Shown piece after piece: positions 31,559-43,459 of a stretch of 64,000 bases of DNA. The DNA comes from Larix kaempferi (taxonomy: Eukaryota > Streptophyta > Pinopsida > Pinales > Pinaceae). Both the position numbers and the translations under genes were made by a program. Each line of letters opens with the position of its first letter. Positions within the stretch are counted from its first letter, which is position 1. Under the pieces are notes generated by a model, which did no database searches, was not told the DNA's origin, and saw nothing but the letters and a program-made list of their open reading frames with translations. The stretch lies in contig BSBM01000779.1 of the NCBI GenBank assembly GCA_027924585.1, forward strand, positions 12,365,001 to 12,429,000, in the 5' to 3' direction.

Positions 31559-33873
31559 AAGTCCTCACAAGAATTATTCAAAGATATGTAAGAATAAGAA
31601 GAATAAATATTGAGACAGAAACATAAGAGAAATAACTCAATTGATGTAAATATCATCTCATGTATTATTCCTCAATATGAATACAATATATAATACATCT
31701 CAAGAGAGAAAATAGAATTCCTTAAAGGTGAGTTGTAAAGCACAAAAAAGTAAGGCTTACTAAAAGCATAAAACCCCCTAGGTGTCAAAATCACTTTCCA
31801 AAACACTCTAAAGGCTCACAAATTGGATGAATATGGTATGGAAGCTCACGAGTGATGTAAATGGAATGTAATGATGACTTTAGGAGATAAGAAAGTGGTG
31901 GAGGTCGAATTGTTCAAGTGGAGAGAGTTTCCAAGTCAACTAGCTTTACCTTCTCCACTAGAAAGTAGAAAAACAGGATAATGTTGTCTAAATCATAAAA
32001 GTGTCTTTTTAATTCATGAATGGAATAAAAACAGATAGAATCCAAGGAAATATTATCCAGAATATATCCAAATTCGCTTTTGTGACTCAGGATGGCATAT
32101 GGAAGAATAAAAGACAAAACTAGGCCAACTAGATAGTCTACACCTAGGAAAATTAATCTAGATGACTAAATGTTCCAACACCCCCCCTTAAGCATGACTG
32201 TATGTGAGTAAAATATCAGAAATATAGGTCCCAAGCAAGAAGGCTTATGGTCACCCCAATACAAAAAATTATGCCCATGTAAACTGAGGAAACAGGGAAA
32301 ACTTCATGGGAATAAAACCCTCCCTCAAAAATGGACATGTACACACCAAAATTGTTATTGCTCCAAACTCAAGTAGTTGTGAACTTGATCAGATGTATGG
32401 AGGTATCGTCCTCTTGGGAAGAAGTGGATCATGATCCAAAAACATGTGTTTGAATTCTCCAGCAGTGGATGTAAGCGAAACTAGAGGCTCTCTAAACTTG
32501 CTCTTGAAGAGAACAAATCCATGAATATGTAGACCATTTTGGAACTTGAAATTCGAACCAATTGAGGTAGGATCATCTCCAATCAGATCTGATTGCTCTT
32601 GAAACTTGAACTTATGATTAGTGGAATTTAAATCAGCTCCAAGAATTGATAGATGGTTCCTTGGGATCTCCTTTGAACAAGCAAGGGTGAGATCGGAACC
32701 AAAATCACCAAAATATGCCTGAGACTTGAACCCAAGCGAATGGTAGTGTCCTCAATATTTAGTGAAAATATGAGAACATGTTCCAATGATCATATAGAAG
32801 TATAGAATAAGTATATGATCAAGGAGGGTGAATGCATCACCTCCAAATTCTAATCTACAGAATATCATCATTCAGTACACCAGCAGACTCATGTGAAAGA
32901 GAGGATTCAAGAACCTCTTCATACCTCTTCATATTCTAAAGCATAAACTGGCTTATCTTTCTGAGAATTTAGAATATAATACTTGTGGGAGAACAAGAGA
33001 GAGAGATATGGAATTCTTCATCTTCAACAACTGTATGTATTGAAGAAATTTCTTCCATTTGGTCTTCAGTACCTACAAAACAAACTCTCTAAAACCTTAT
33101 AATTGAAGAATCATTTAATCAAGAGCTCCAAATGCTTTGATACCATGTGAGAATTATATATAAGTTGAATACCATGAAATAATTTTAATAGCCAAAATCT
33201 TGAAGCAAATAAGTCCTCACAAGAATTATTCAAGGATATATATGTAAGAATAAGAAGAAGAAATACTGAGACAGAAACATAAGAGAAGGAACTCAATTGA
33301 TGGAAATATCATCTCATGTATTATTCCTCAATATGAATACACTATATAATACATCTCAAGAGAGAAAATAGAATGCCTTAAACACAAGTTCTAAAGCACA
33401 AAATAGTAAGGCTTACTAAAAGCATAAAACCCCATAGGTGTCAAAAGCACTTTCCAAAACACTCTAAAGGCTCAAAAATTGGGTGAATATGGTATGGAAG
33501 CTCATGAGTGATGTAAATGGAATGTAATGATGACTTTAGGAGATAATAAAATGGTGGAGGTTGAATTGTTCAAGTGGAGAGAGTTTCCAAGTCAACTACA
33601 TTTACCTTATCCACTAGAAAGTAGAAAAATAGGATAAAGTTGTGATCTAAATTATGAAAGTGTCTTTGTAATTCAGGTATGGAATAAAATCAGACAGAAT
33701 CCAAGGAAATATTATCTAGAATCTATCCAAATTTGTTTTTGTGACTCGGGATGGCATATGGAGGCATAAAAGAAAAAACTAGGCCAACTAGATAGTCTGC
33801 ACCTAGGAAAATTAATCTAGATGACTAATAAAATATATCTTAAGTATGGAATGGGTTTTGAAATTTTCCAACA
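31559..33873 (-). mobile_element. Short non-autonomous LTR element mini-T
   Basis: Direct repeats 31559-32180 and 33146-33873 flank a 965-bp interior. The right (5') LTR is complete, TGTGAGAATTATA...TTCCAACA. The left one lacks the outer 65 bp. The minus-strand primer site TGGTATCAAAGC (33134-33145) lies inside the 5' LTR, and a minus-strand purine tract (CCCCCCCTTAAG on plus, 32181-32192) lies inside the 3' LTR. No pol or gag is recognisable. A 120-codon open frame lies at 32389-32751 (minus). The size is between TRIM and LARD classes. Confidence 0.85.
33146..33873 (-). repeat. mini-T 5' LTR
   Basis: 728 bp, complete. Its partner at 31559-32180 starts only at the AAGTCCTCAC point (33211 here) and lacks about 35 bp before the terminal CCAACA. 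Confidence 0.85.
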
Positions 33874-36700
33874 GTTTGCACCGCTAGATTCAGAATTCCA
33901 TTCCTATGATGATGCTTCAGATCATTTCTCGCTCTCACCCACTATTTTTTCAGGCATTTTTTCCATGCCCCTCACTGCCTCGATTTGCATGCCACACGGG
34001 ACGTAGTTGTTTTTTGCACCATTATGACCATTTTGTCTATCAAGGCCTATTCATGATCCCTATGCTCCATCCATACTGCAGTTATTGCGTTATTTTTCCA
34101 CCATTCATCTACCCGCAAGGAGGCCCCATCAGTGTTCCCCCCACACCTTCTTTGTTGGTTCCCATGTTGTCCCTTGATTGAACACTTCCTCCTTTATTGG
34201 ATTTTACATATGTTCGGCATACTTTTATCCCTTTTTAGGGTCAAATGGCTCCTTTATGAAAAAGGCACTTAGGGATTTTATGTTAATCTCTTTTCTGACT
34301 CCTTAAAGAATGAAGAGATTGTCGAGCAATCTTGCTTCCTTTCATGCTCGCTAAAAGTATTTGAAAGGGTGTATATATGGTATAGGTTTAACCATTTTTC
34401 GGACCTGGTAGACTAATTATGAAAAAGGAATACTCTAGTCACATCGGCTATAAGAGTTCTCCATTGCATACCTTTATGCTTTTTCAGGGCTTGGGGACTA
34501 ACACACGAAAAAGAACCCCCTTGGAGTCTTCTTATTGATTTCAAACTCTCTAAAATTGAAATCCACCATGAGCATTCACCGTCCTGGGCTCATATAAATC
34601 CACACGATGGTACCTTTCCACCATTTTAGAGTCTTCTTATCACTTTCAGACTCCTTAAAATTCAAAGCACCCACGAGCATACACCGTCCTGGGCTTGTAC
34701 AAATCCACACGACGGTACCATTTTGAGCACACTTTTACCCCTTCTTCAAGCTCCTTAACCCATGAAGAAGGCCCAAACGATGCCTCTCGGCACCACGACA
34801 GATCACATATATTCCTACCATTAGGGTGGCACCCCCACGTTGGTCGCCTTTGTTCATAGTATTCTATGATGTGTCACCCTTCAAGTCTCCTGATATCACT
34901 CATCAGTTCCCCCCCCTGATTCTCCCCCATTCTAATCACAGTCCCTGGTCCCTTCAGCTATGATCCCCTTCCCCAAGGTTAGTTTCATATGCCTCTAGGT
35001 CATCCTTATCATCATACTCTGAACAAAGAAAGTTTGAGTCCCATCACTCCCCGACCCCTGTATCCCCCCCCACAGTGTGTCAGTTACACACCCAGTACCA
35101 TCACATCTTGGTTGTACACCTCGCACTCCTATCATGGAAACATCATTGCCTTGGTAGTTTTAGGTCTCCCTCTATCGACACCAGCACATCTATTCCATAG
35201 GATAGACCTAGAGGCCCCTGTACCTTGGACTCATCTCCATTAGTGGTGAGTGCCTACGAACCATCTGAGAGGAGTCCTTAGTGCCTCTTAGAATGGTTAT
35301 TTCTCATGTGCTCGACTTCAACTCCATCATCGCACCATTGAGATTCATATAGGGTATTGGTCCCTTCAGTTACTAGTCGAAGACCCCGGATGTCCCCTGA
35401 CTCTAGCACATTGGTGAGTCTATTTGGAATCCCCCAATTTTATGTTCCCGCAGATATCTGGGTTGCGTTGGCAATAGTGTTCGGAATCCTTTCAGCTATG
35501 TGATTCCTAGAGTATCCAGTTCATATGCAGTTTAGTGTACCTTTTAGATTCCAACTCTCAGTCATTAAGTCCATACAGTTATTGGACACCTTCAGATCCA
35601 GCAGAGCATCAGTGGTTGTGATACTGCTTTCAGAATGAATGCCATTGTTTTCATGTACCAGTTCTTCAGATCAGTCATGGTTGGACCATCAGTATGCCCC
35701 ATATTTTTGTCCCCTATGGACCATTATGATGTACACATCAATTCTCTATGTATTGTTCAGGTCCCCTTTGGGATCCACCATTATTTGTATATCTTGTTAT
35801 GAGCATGGGTATGCCCTCCTCGTCCATATATTTGATATTATGTTCCTCATCCATTATTGAGATGGTGTATTTCCAGCTTTAGCCCTTGTAGTTTGTATGA
35901 AGCATGTGTTTCGGTCTCCAATCAGTTTCTTCTCTCCTCCATCACAATTCTCACATCCCTAGAAAAAATCATAACATATGATGTCTATCATTCATACGAT
36001 GAGCTCCTTCCCTCACACATCAGGGAGCAATTTGTTAACACCCAAAAATTATTCACCTACCTCATCTCCCTAGTCACATAACTCATTTACTACTTTTTCC
36101 TACATTTTTTGCCTCTCAAACCCCAAAAATCCCTAAATTGGTAACAAAATGGGCATAAAATCATTATTTCCCTCATCAATTAATGAAAATCCTCCAAAAA
36201 ATGGTCAAAATCCCCCAAAAAAAGAAAGAGAAAAATGGGGGAAAAGTCAAAATAAAATAAAATAAAAAGAGAGGCAAAACTCAAAATACCACTAGCCAAT
36301 ACCGTTGGTTTCCCAAAACCATGGGTCAATACTCCACCACCCAAAATCACTATAAAAGGGTGATGGAGGCCCCCCATTTCACATCATGATCAACTCTTCA
36401 TACCCTCATGCTGCCAAAATTCCTGTTGAACTTTAGCCTATCACCTTGAGCTTATGTTCCCCATTCAGTTGAGTCTTGGCCACCTCTTGAGCATTTGGAG
36501 GAGCAAGGAACTCTAGAGACCCGATGCGCTACTCTTCGTACAGCTGCGAGGGCCCATATCTACTCACCTTCTGAGATAATCCTTATTGTAAACTCTTGTT
36601 TGCACAATAATGCAAAAATAGTTCATGGGTTCCGATCTATTTGTTTTTTTTACTGCAGTAATTAGTTAGATTTATTTTTGTTGCTATTTTCACTCACACA
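33874..36700 (+). repeat. Tat-like LTR, plus orientation, partial
   Basis: A pyrimidine-rich non-coding stretch with the same organisation as the Tat(+) LTR, for example 34990-35060 against 60200-60240, and the TTGTTAACACCC-type segment at 36030 against ATCTATTAACGCC at 61150. It contains a second copy of the 270-bp repeat, two 105-bp subrepeats (34530-34735, CACCGTCCTGGGCT twice) and a TATA box TATAAAAG at 36351-36358. The right edge is placed at CTCACACA (36700), where LINE sequence resumes. The left edge was lost at mini-T. No coding part of this element is in the window. Confidence 0.6.
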
Positions 36701-37667
36701 TCATTATTTATCTATATTTGAGTCTTCTACTAAGGGTTTCATAATCCTTAGTAGGCTCCCTTTTACACAAGCTAGTGTGAAAACACTAGCTACACCATGT
36801 ATTGTTGTATCTTCAAGATCTGGCTCAACTAACCTCCAAAAATCCACTACCAATCTAAGAAAAGCCTCATCTTCTAACTAGATGTCATTGAATTTAAGAG
36901 GGAAATTTTGATGCTTACTTTCGACATCCAATTGAAGACAAATAGGAACATGATAAAAAACTCCTAAGTTAAAGGACCAAGTTCCAAATCTGGGAATAAT
37001 TTCTGCTAACCTGTCATCTATAAGAAACCTATCTAGTCTTTTTGATATAGAAGACTCCCCAACCCTACCATTACACCAAGTAGGGGCAATAGGAACAAGA
37101 ACCACATCAATGAAATTGTTTTCCTGAAATAGTTGACTGAAAAATTATGATAATGGATCCAATCTAGAGCTCGACTCCAAAACTTCACTTTCATCTAGTG
37201 TCAACTTCAAATTGCCACCCGTAATCAAAAAGGGCTCCTGAAGTATACCACTATCCACAACAAAATCACAAAACTCCTACCTACAAGCATAAGGACCATA
37301 ACAGTTTAATACTTTTACCATTTCATCAATTCAGATGATATTCCCCTCCATCAATATGCCTGCACAAGTTTTATAAGGTTTAAGTTCCACCACTAACAGG
37401 TTCTAGCCTACCAATAAACCCCCATATAGACCATCAACATCTAAAGCACAAAATTCCCATCCAAGACATAAATCCAAGAAAACCTCACAATATTTGTTAG
37501 ACAAATTCATAGTCTCTTGTACCATGACCAAATCTGGTCTGATAAGTTCAAAAATATGCTTCAGGGAATTAAATTTGGGTGATCCCCCCACACCCCTGAT
37601 ATTAAAAGACGTAAAGATCATTTATCAACAAAATATGTGGCCTGCATATCTCTAAGGGGTAAAAAAC
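36701..37667 (-). pseudogene. L1-type LINE ORF2, endonuclease domain
   Basis: ORF2 starts at ATG 37621 (minus). It reads F-N-I-R-G-V-G-G-S-P-K, then L-V-M-V-Q-E-T, Y-G-P-Y, G-G-N-L-K-L-T-L (a GGDxN-type motif with Asp to Asn), R-L-D-R-F-L-I, and a degenerate YHVPI in place of SDHxP: an APE-type endonuclease that nicks target DNA. Frameshifts and stops interrupt it. It continues after the endonuclease to about 36701 and then meets the Tat-like LTR, so the RT part is missing. Chromovirus Z sits in the ORF1-ORF2 spacer just upstream. Confidence 0.8.
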
Positions 37668-38656
37668 TGATGCAGGAGCATCGGGGCCTAAGAAAAAAAG
37701 TCAAAGTTGATCGACATGAGACTTCGACTAGGGGGATTGCCGATGACCGTTGGTGCGAAGGAAGATTGGTTGTCGGAGCCATGCAGTCGAGCATAACCTG
37801 TTGATATGCAATCGACAAGAGCGAAAGGTTGAGAGTCAACATGTTTAAGGTCGACAGACAACATGGTTGCAGCGAAGACATCGAGGTCGACATGTTGTCG
37901 AACCGCAACACCAACGGGTTTCGATGGAAGCCAAGAGTGGCGGAAGGGGCAGACTAGAAATCCATAGAGGTGAAGCGAAGCCTTCAAGTAAAGTTGAGGG
38001 ATGACGAAGCACAGTATGGTCGATGTAGGAGATGGGGCTGAAAATTGTAGCAGAGTCAAAGAAGTGTAGAAATCAAGGAGATGTACTTGGTAGCTATTCG
38101 GGGTTGCTAAGGAAGTTATGAGCAGTTATGAAGGTGGTTGGGATAATGAAAGATGTCACCAGGGGTAGAGGTTGTGCAACACGACCCGAGGGCACTGAAA
38201 AATGCAGTTTTGCAGGATCTAGAGGATTCGGAGGACAAAGGAAGAGTGTCTCAGGGAATGAAGTGGACCTCGAGATGAGTAGTAGCAACAAAGAGGCAGT
38301 AGAATACTAGTGCACAGGAACAGAGGAGAGGGAGTTCAAGAGATTTCAATTAGAAGAGGATCGACATAGAGAGATATCGTTCATCCATAGCTCAGCGAGC
38401 GCTTGCATTTAGCAGAGGTCATTGGAGGGAAGGAGATCGCACATAGAGAAAACACACCATTACTTCTGTATATTATATCAGGCTAAGGCCGACTAGTTTA
38501 GTTGTTTACATTTGTTTTCGTTTCGCATTGTAACCGATAATTTCATTGAAGTAATAGAAGCCAGCTTCTGGCATCCTGTTTACACCAAGTCTTGTGAACG
38601 TCGTGTGTCATGTGTTATTGTTAAGAAAGAAGGTCTGATCGACCTGACTTACGCTA
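37668..38656 (+). repeat. Z 5' LTR
   Basis: About 989 bp, paired with 46361-47380. Both copies carry the same short frames on each strand (for example 38128-38310 and 46821-47000), simply because they are LTR duplicates. The end is at GACTTACGCTA, equivalent to GACTTGCACCA at 47380. Confidence 0.9.
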
Positions 38657-38735
38657 GTTGGTATCAGAGCGAAATTATCCTGACAACAGGGAAGGTGGTG
38701 ATACCAACCTAACTTGCACCAGTTGGTATCAGAGC
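38657..38735 (+). promoter_or_regulatory. Z duplicated primer-binding site with inverted repeat
   Basis: TGGTATCAGAGC (initiator-Met) occurs at 38659-38670 and again at 38724-38735, within a 65-bp tandem duplication that also repeats the LTR end. TGATACCAAC at 38699-38708 is the exact inverse of GTTGGTATCA at 38657-38666 and 38722-38731, so either site could be folded into a 10-bp stem. Confidence 0.85.
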
Positions 38736-38855
38736 TAGAAGACAATCCAGTGTTGTAGTGTGTAGACAGCTCCAATGGCGATTGGGTAGAGTTGTGCACA
38801 ACTTGTGAAAGTCCATTTTCGATTGGATGAGTGAGAGTTTCAGGTGCAGTTGAAA

Positions 38856-39950
38856 ATGGCTCAAAGAGGCATTAATTTCCGAGGTACATGACAAAGAGCA
38901 CGTGGCGCTACAGTCACAGTTGATCCTAAGATGTTCAACGAGTGCATGAAAACAATGCAAAGTTTGACTAGTGAAGTCGCAGTGATCAAGGAAATCCAAA
39001 GGCGTGGACGCATTCCCAATGCATTAGACCATAGCGACGAAGAAGTTGAAGAAGTGGGAGCACAGGAAGAAGCAGTCGAGGAACCAGAAGATAAACTTAT
39101 CAAGCTTTTGATGGAGATGAGAGATCAGACAAATATAGATGTATGTACCTAATCAGGAAGTTTAGATCTAGAAGACTTGATCGACTAGTTCAGAGAAATG
39201 GAGAAATACTTCGACATAGATCAGATTGAGGGTCCTAGACGGGTTAAAACTGCATGTCTGAGGTTGAAGGGTCACGCCTCATTGTGTTGGGATGATGTAA
39301 AGGCTGACAAAGTCAAGAAAGGCAAGGAAAAGATTAATTCTTGGGACAGGATGGTCACCAAGCTAAAAGGGAAGTTCTTTCTAGGTGACTATGTGATTTC
39401 CTTGTTCCGTAAGTTGCAAAACTTTCGACAGAAAGAGATGGCCATGAAAGAATACACGAAAGAGTTCTATAGACTATCGATAAGGTCAGGACAAACTGAT
39501 GAAGGAGAAGAAGCTATTGCAAGATACATGAATGGCTTGAAGTATGCCATACAGGACGAGTTGAGCCTATCGAGATTTAGAGCGGTCGGTGAAGCCTACC
39601 AGTTAGCCCTGAAGGAAGAAGAGAAACTATCGATGAAAGTCGCATCGACCAGAGGCAGGATAACTAGTCGAGGTGCGAAGACTTTTTCCACAAAAGTCCA
39701 AAGTAGTGGAACCAGGAGAGAAGCCGTCGAAGATAACCGACAAGTGGAAGGGACATCGACTAAGGATAAAATGCAAGAAAACTAATGCAATGTTCGAGAG
39801 AAGCACGACCAAGGTGCGTATGTTCGAAGTGGTCCAACAAACAGAAAATGAGTTGATAGACCAGTTGTAGTTTGTTATAAGTGTCGAGGAGTCAGACACA
39901 AGGCATATGAGTGCCCAAAGAACCTACACACTGCATAGAAGTCGAAACCC
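38856..39950 (+). pseudogene. Z gag
   Basis: Starts at ATG 38856 and stays in one frame through the knuckle. The Retrotrans_gag-type capsid (39150-39600) has E-K-Y-F-D-I-D...K-T-A-C-L-R-L-K-G-H-A-S-L, W-D-R-M-V-T-K-L-K-G-K-F and F-R-Q-K-E-M-A-M-K-E-Y-T. A CX2CX4HX4C knuckle (C-Y-K-C-R-G-V-R-H) lies at 39873-39914. In-frame stops occur near 38889, 39150, 39189 and 39783. Confidence 0.9.
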
Positions 39951-40079
39951 AGACGTCGAAGAGATGAGCAAGTCGACGAGAGGACGGAGTCGACATCCGA
40001 CAACAATGAAGATGAGAAGAGAAAATTTCAAACCATGATGGCCAGGAGAACGTCTGTTCAGGATGACCAACGCGACGAG

Positions 40080-40568
40080 AAAGAGTCAGCACAATGAAAG
40101 GCTATCTTTCGAACCAGAGTGTTGATTGGTGAGTGGTATTGCAAGACCATAGTCGATGGTGGAAGTACAGAGAATATTGTGTTGACAGAGGTCATCAACA
40201 AGTTGGGTTTGATATTTCGAGAACACCCACACTCATACAAGATCTCTTGGTTGCAGAAAGGACATCATGTCAAGGTAAGTAGATAGTGCCTGATAAACTT
40301 TAAGGTTGGGAAAATTGAAGACACTGTATTGTGCGACATGTAGTCTGTTGTTAGGGAGACCATGGCAATATGATTGGAAGATGATCTATGCTGGTCGAGC
40401 CAACACAGTCACTATGTGTAAAAATGGCACGCAGAGGACTCTGAAGTCGAAGCAAGAGGACCAAGCCGATTGCAAGCAGGGCGAGAGAAAATATTGGGAA
40501 AAGCGAGTGCTGATATTCTCAGCAAAGGAATTTCTCACAGAGGAGGAGAAACAGTCAGGATTTTTCAC
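40080..40568 (+). pseudogene. Z protease
   Basis: Retropepsin-like: R-V-L-I-G-E-W-Y...T-I-V-D-G-G-S-T-E-N-I-V with the catalytic Asp at 40155-40157 (DGGS for DTGS/DSGA). L-L-G-R-P-W-Q-Y-D-W (about 40350) marks its C-terminal end. The following Lys/Glu-rich linker is cut at the L target site TTCAC (40564-40568). Confidence 0.85.
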
Positions 40569-40969
40569 TGTGAAGAACCTGCAATAATTAATTAATGCAA
40601 ATACACAAGATATTAGAAATAATAGAACTTAGAATCACTTTTATATTGATCACGGGCCACTTCGAGGGGGAAACCTCCTTTGAGCAAGCTCAATACAATT
40701 AACTTCACGGTGCCTTCAATGACCTCAACACACACTTATATACTACGTCTATGCCCAATACTATGAGTCAAAACCATGGGACATATAATACTACGGGACG
40801 ACTTACAAAGCATATGAAACCAATACTATGGGTCAATATTATGGGCTAATATAAACTACGGATCAACAAATACTATGGGACGACTTACAAAGCATATGCA
40901 TCCAACAACAATATACTAACATAGTAAATACAAGGGTTGACATAGGTTCCTAACATCCCCTCTCCCTTA

Positions 40970-41350
40970 GAAAAAGCTTTGTCCTCAAAGATTTGGTTGG
41001 AGAAATTGCTGCAGAATCTAAAGGAGTGGTTCCCCGGTAGCATCCTCGGGTTCCATTTCGGGCCACTGACGCCTTTGGAGTGTCAAGGAGGATTGTTTGG
41101 AAGGCTGTAGATGAAGAAGAACCCTGTCAACTACGTGGAAAATGCGCTCAGAATGGTGCTGATTGGCTTGTTGTTTTAGGCGAATTCTGGCCATGTGAAG
41201 ATTGTCCTGCAGAATGAGAAGAATCTGATCACGGTTTCGAAGAACCGAGTCAATTTCTTGAACTGGAGAGCTGCGAAGGATGTATGGAAGAAGAACTGGC
41301 AGTTTTTTCCATATACTGCTTCATATGGTGTCCATTGAGATGTGGTATTG
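40970..41350 (-). pseudogene. L integrase C-terminus and chromodomain remnant
   Basis: Minus strand: I-D-S-V-L-R-N-R-D-Q-I-L, then H-M-A-R-I-R-L-K-Q-Q-A-N-Q-H and V-L-L-H-L-Q-P-S-K-Q-S-S-L, the helical C-terminal part of chromovirus integrase. It continues into a chromodomain-like W-P-E-M-E-P-E-D-A-T-G-E and a tail near the 3' LTR. The catalytic core is absent. Frameshifts are present. Confidence 0.75.
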
Positions 41351-41761
41351 TACCACTAGAGCACTTTCTTGGGCTCGTTGGGTGGAATTTCTGCCAAAAA
41401 ATTTTTTCGCATCTGTTGCAGCTTCGGATTTGGGAATAATCCCTATCCGCTTAACTGTGGGAAGTACTTGGGCATAAGCCCTAAAACTCATTGTGAGGAG
41501 TACCACAGGAACCCCAAAGTAGCTGGCCCATTGAGAGGACCTGCCAGCGAAAAGGGCAACGACCCCTACCTGATTGACTAGTTCCCACCCGTGAGGTAAA
41601 CCAAGAGCTGTCATTTGTGGCAAAGAGGTTATCAGTTTTACCTCAGTCGTGGAGTGAGGGGTATGCCCCAATACGCAAGCCGTCAGACAGCATTGGTGGC
41701 TGAGTGAAACACCTGAACTATTAGGAAGCCGTACATACCTGGGGTCCATATCTATTTTCAT
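41351..41761 (-). other. Open frame in L of unknown nature
   Basis: A 146-codon minus-strand open frame (41761-41321) leads into the integrase remnant. It contains a hydrophobic stretch (V-G-V-V-A-L-F-A-G) but no domain I recognise. It may be non-coding filler at the junction of the inverted gag block. Confidence 0.3.
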
Positions 41762-42880
41762 TTGAACTGTTGCCGATCACTTCCGCTGCAGATCCAGACG
41801 TTTCAGATCTATTCTGAAAGTTGTTCAAGATCCATTCACCATTTCAGATCCAGCCATTTTTTATCCCTTCCGCGTCGTTGTAGATCTATCTGTTGCGGAT
41901 CCCTTCCGCGCCGCTGTTGCCGATCCATTTCTGGAAAAAAAAAAAAAAAAAAAAATCTCCATATCTCCCTTGTTTTCACTCTATTTCCCTTGAAATTTTC
42001 GGGGAACCCCTGTCATTCCATTCTGCATCTTTCATTCCTGAGGACCATATCCCCAATTCCCCTTCCCAAATCCCAAAATCCCACATTTGTCTATTTTTAG
42101 GGTTTGCCATAACTTCCTCAGATTTCACCCAATCACCTTTAAATTTTACCACAGAGTTCTTTTCTGAATTCTGCTTCTTTGTCCCTCTCTGCCAAATTTT
42201 CTCATTCTATCACCCCGCTTCTAAAATCCCCCCTTTTGCTTTCTTGTCCTTTCGACAGTGTCCAAAATCTAGTCAAACCCCAATTACCCATCCGATTGTT
42301 TCCCCAATCCAAATTTCCCTTTACTAAATTAGCTTATGTTTGTGCTTTTCTACCCATTCCACCAAACAAACAAAAAAAAACCTTGTTATGGTTGTCACTC
42401 GTGCAGGAGCACACACCATGGAGGAAGCACTTGCAGCCATCCAAACCAAACTCCAAGATCTGGATGAAAAAATTTTCAGTCTCCATCTTCAGTATTCATC
42501 CATGAACAATACCAGACAGCCAAAATCTTTTGCAGCCACCGAGTTCTCTTCTTCCAACAATTTTCGTGGGCCGAAGCTTGATTTTCCTCGCTTCAATGGT
42601 ACTGATTCGACTGGATGGATATATCGAGCAGAACACTATTTCAGTATGCATAATACTTTTGATGCCCAGAAAGTTCCACTTGCATCCTTTCATTTGGAAC
42701 AGGAAGCCCTGCAATGGTACCGTTGGTACATCAAAGCTCATCCTAAGCCAAACTGGACAGATTTTTTCCAACTCATTTTGCCATGATTTGGTCCTAGTGC
42801 TTTTGATGATTTCACAGGAGCACTCACTAAACTTCACCAAATTGGCACAGTGAGAGAGTACCGTTACACCAAAACCTTGA
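41762..42880 (+). pseudogene. L gag leader and N-terminal gag, antisense to L
   Basis: On the plus strand, a leader with GATC(C/T)-rich repeats and an A19 run (41935-41955) precedes V-T-R-A-G-A-H-T-M-E-E-A-L-A-A-I-Q (about 42393). It then shows the gypsy gag motifs D-F-P-R-F-N-G-T-D-S-T-G-W-I-Y-R-A-E-H-Y-F and A-L-Q-W-Y-R-W. The gag stops near 42880. It is oriented opposite to the LTR signals and the integrase remnant, so it could not be translated from L genomic RNA. Confidence 0.85.
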
Positions 42881-43459
42881 GATGTTAGTGAAGGACGCCC
42901 ACTAGGATCTTAACATCCCACCACGCTCCGCAGTCCATACTCTGGGCTGGATGTGCACCTGTACGGTGGTGTCCCCTTTGCGTCGTACGAGCCCCGGATG
43001 AACACTGCAATGCCGACGTTGCCACCCGCTCTGTGACTTGAACCTGGGTGGAGGCTCTGATACCAGATGTGAAGAACCCGCAATAATTAATTAATGCAAA
43101 TACACGATATATCAGAAATAATAGAACTTAGAATCACTTTTATATTGATCATGGGCCACTTCGAGGGGGCAACCTCCTTTGAGCAAGCTCAATACAATTA
43201 ACTTCACATTGCCTTCAATGACCTCAACACACACTTATATACTACGTCTATGCCCAATACTATGAGTCAAAACCATGGGACATATAATACTACGAGATGA
43301 CTTACAAAGCATATGTGTCTAATACTATGGGTCAATACTATGGGCTAATATAAACTACGGATCAATAAATACTATGGGACGACTTACAAAGCATATGCGT
43401 CCAACAACAATATACTAACATAGTAAAGACAAGGGTTGACATAGGTTCCTAACATTCAC

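Larger units (their letters stand above)
40569..43454 (-). mobile_element. Non-autonomous chimeric LTR element L
   Basis: Identical-length LTRs (40569-40955 and 43068-43454, 387 bp, TGTGAAGAAC...TCCTAACA, about 95% identical by eye) with perfect target duplication TTCAC (40564-40568 and 43455-43459). The minus-strand initiator-Met primer site TGGTATCAGAGCC (43053-43065) and a minus-strand purine tract (TCCCCTCTCCC on plus, 40956-40966) fix minus orientation. The interior is 2.1 kb with an integrase C-terminus and chromodomain on the minus strand, but a gag start on the plus strand. No RT. Confidence 0.92.

Noticed and set aside
33134-33145. tRNA gene, because of a TGGTATCAAAGC match
   Set aside because: Only a primer-binding site: no cloverleaf arms lie around it. 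The same holds for 14983-14995, 38659-38735 and 43053-43065.
33821-36081. Several plus-strand frames of 60-90 codons rich in Ser, Pro and His
   Set aside because: They lie in a pyrimidine-rich Tat-like LTR with no protein similarity between copies; the composition alone explains the open frames.
38128-38310. A 60-codon frame with a close counterpart at 46821-47081
   Set aside because: Both lie at the same place in the two LTRs of Z. Their similarity comes from LTR duplication, and the frames differ by indels and carry no domain.
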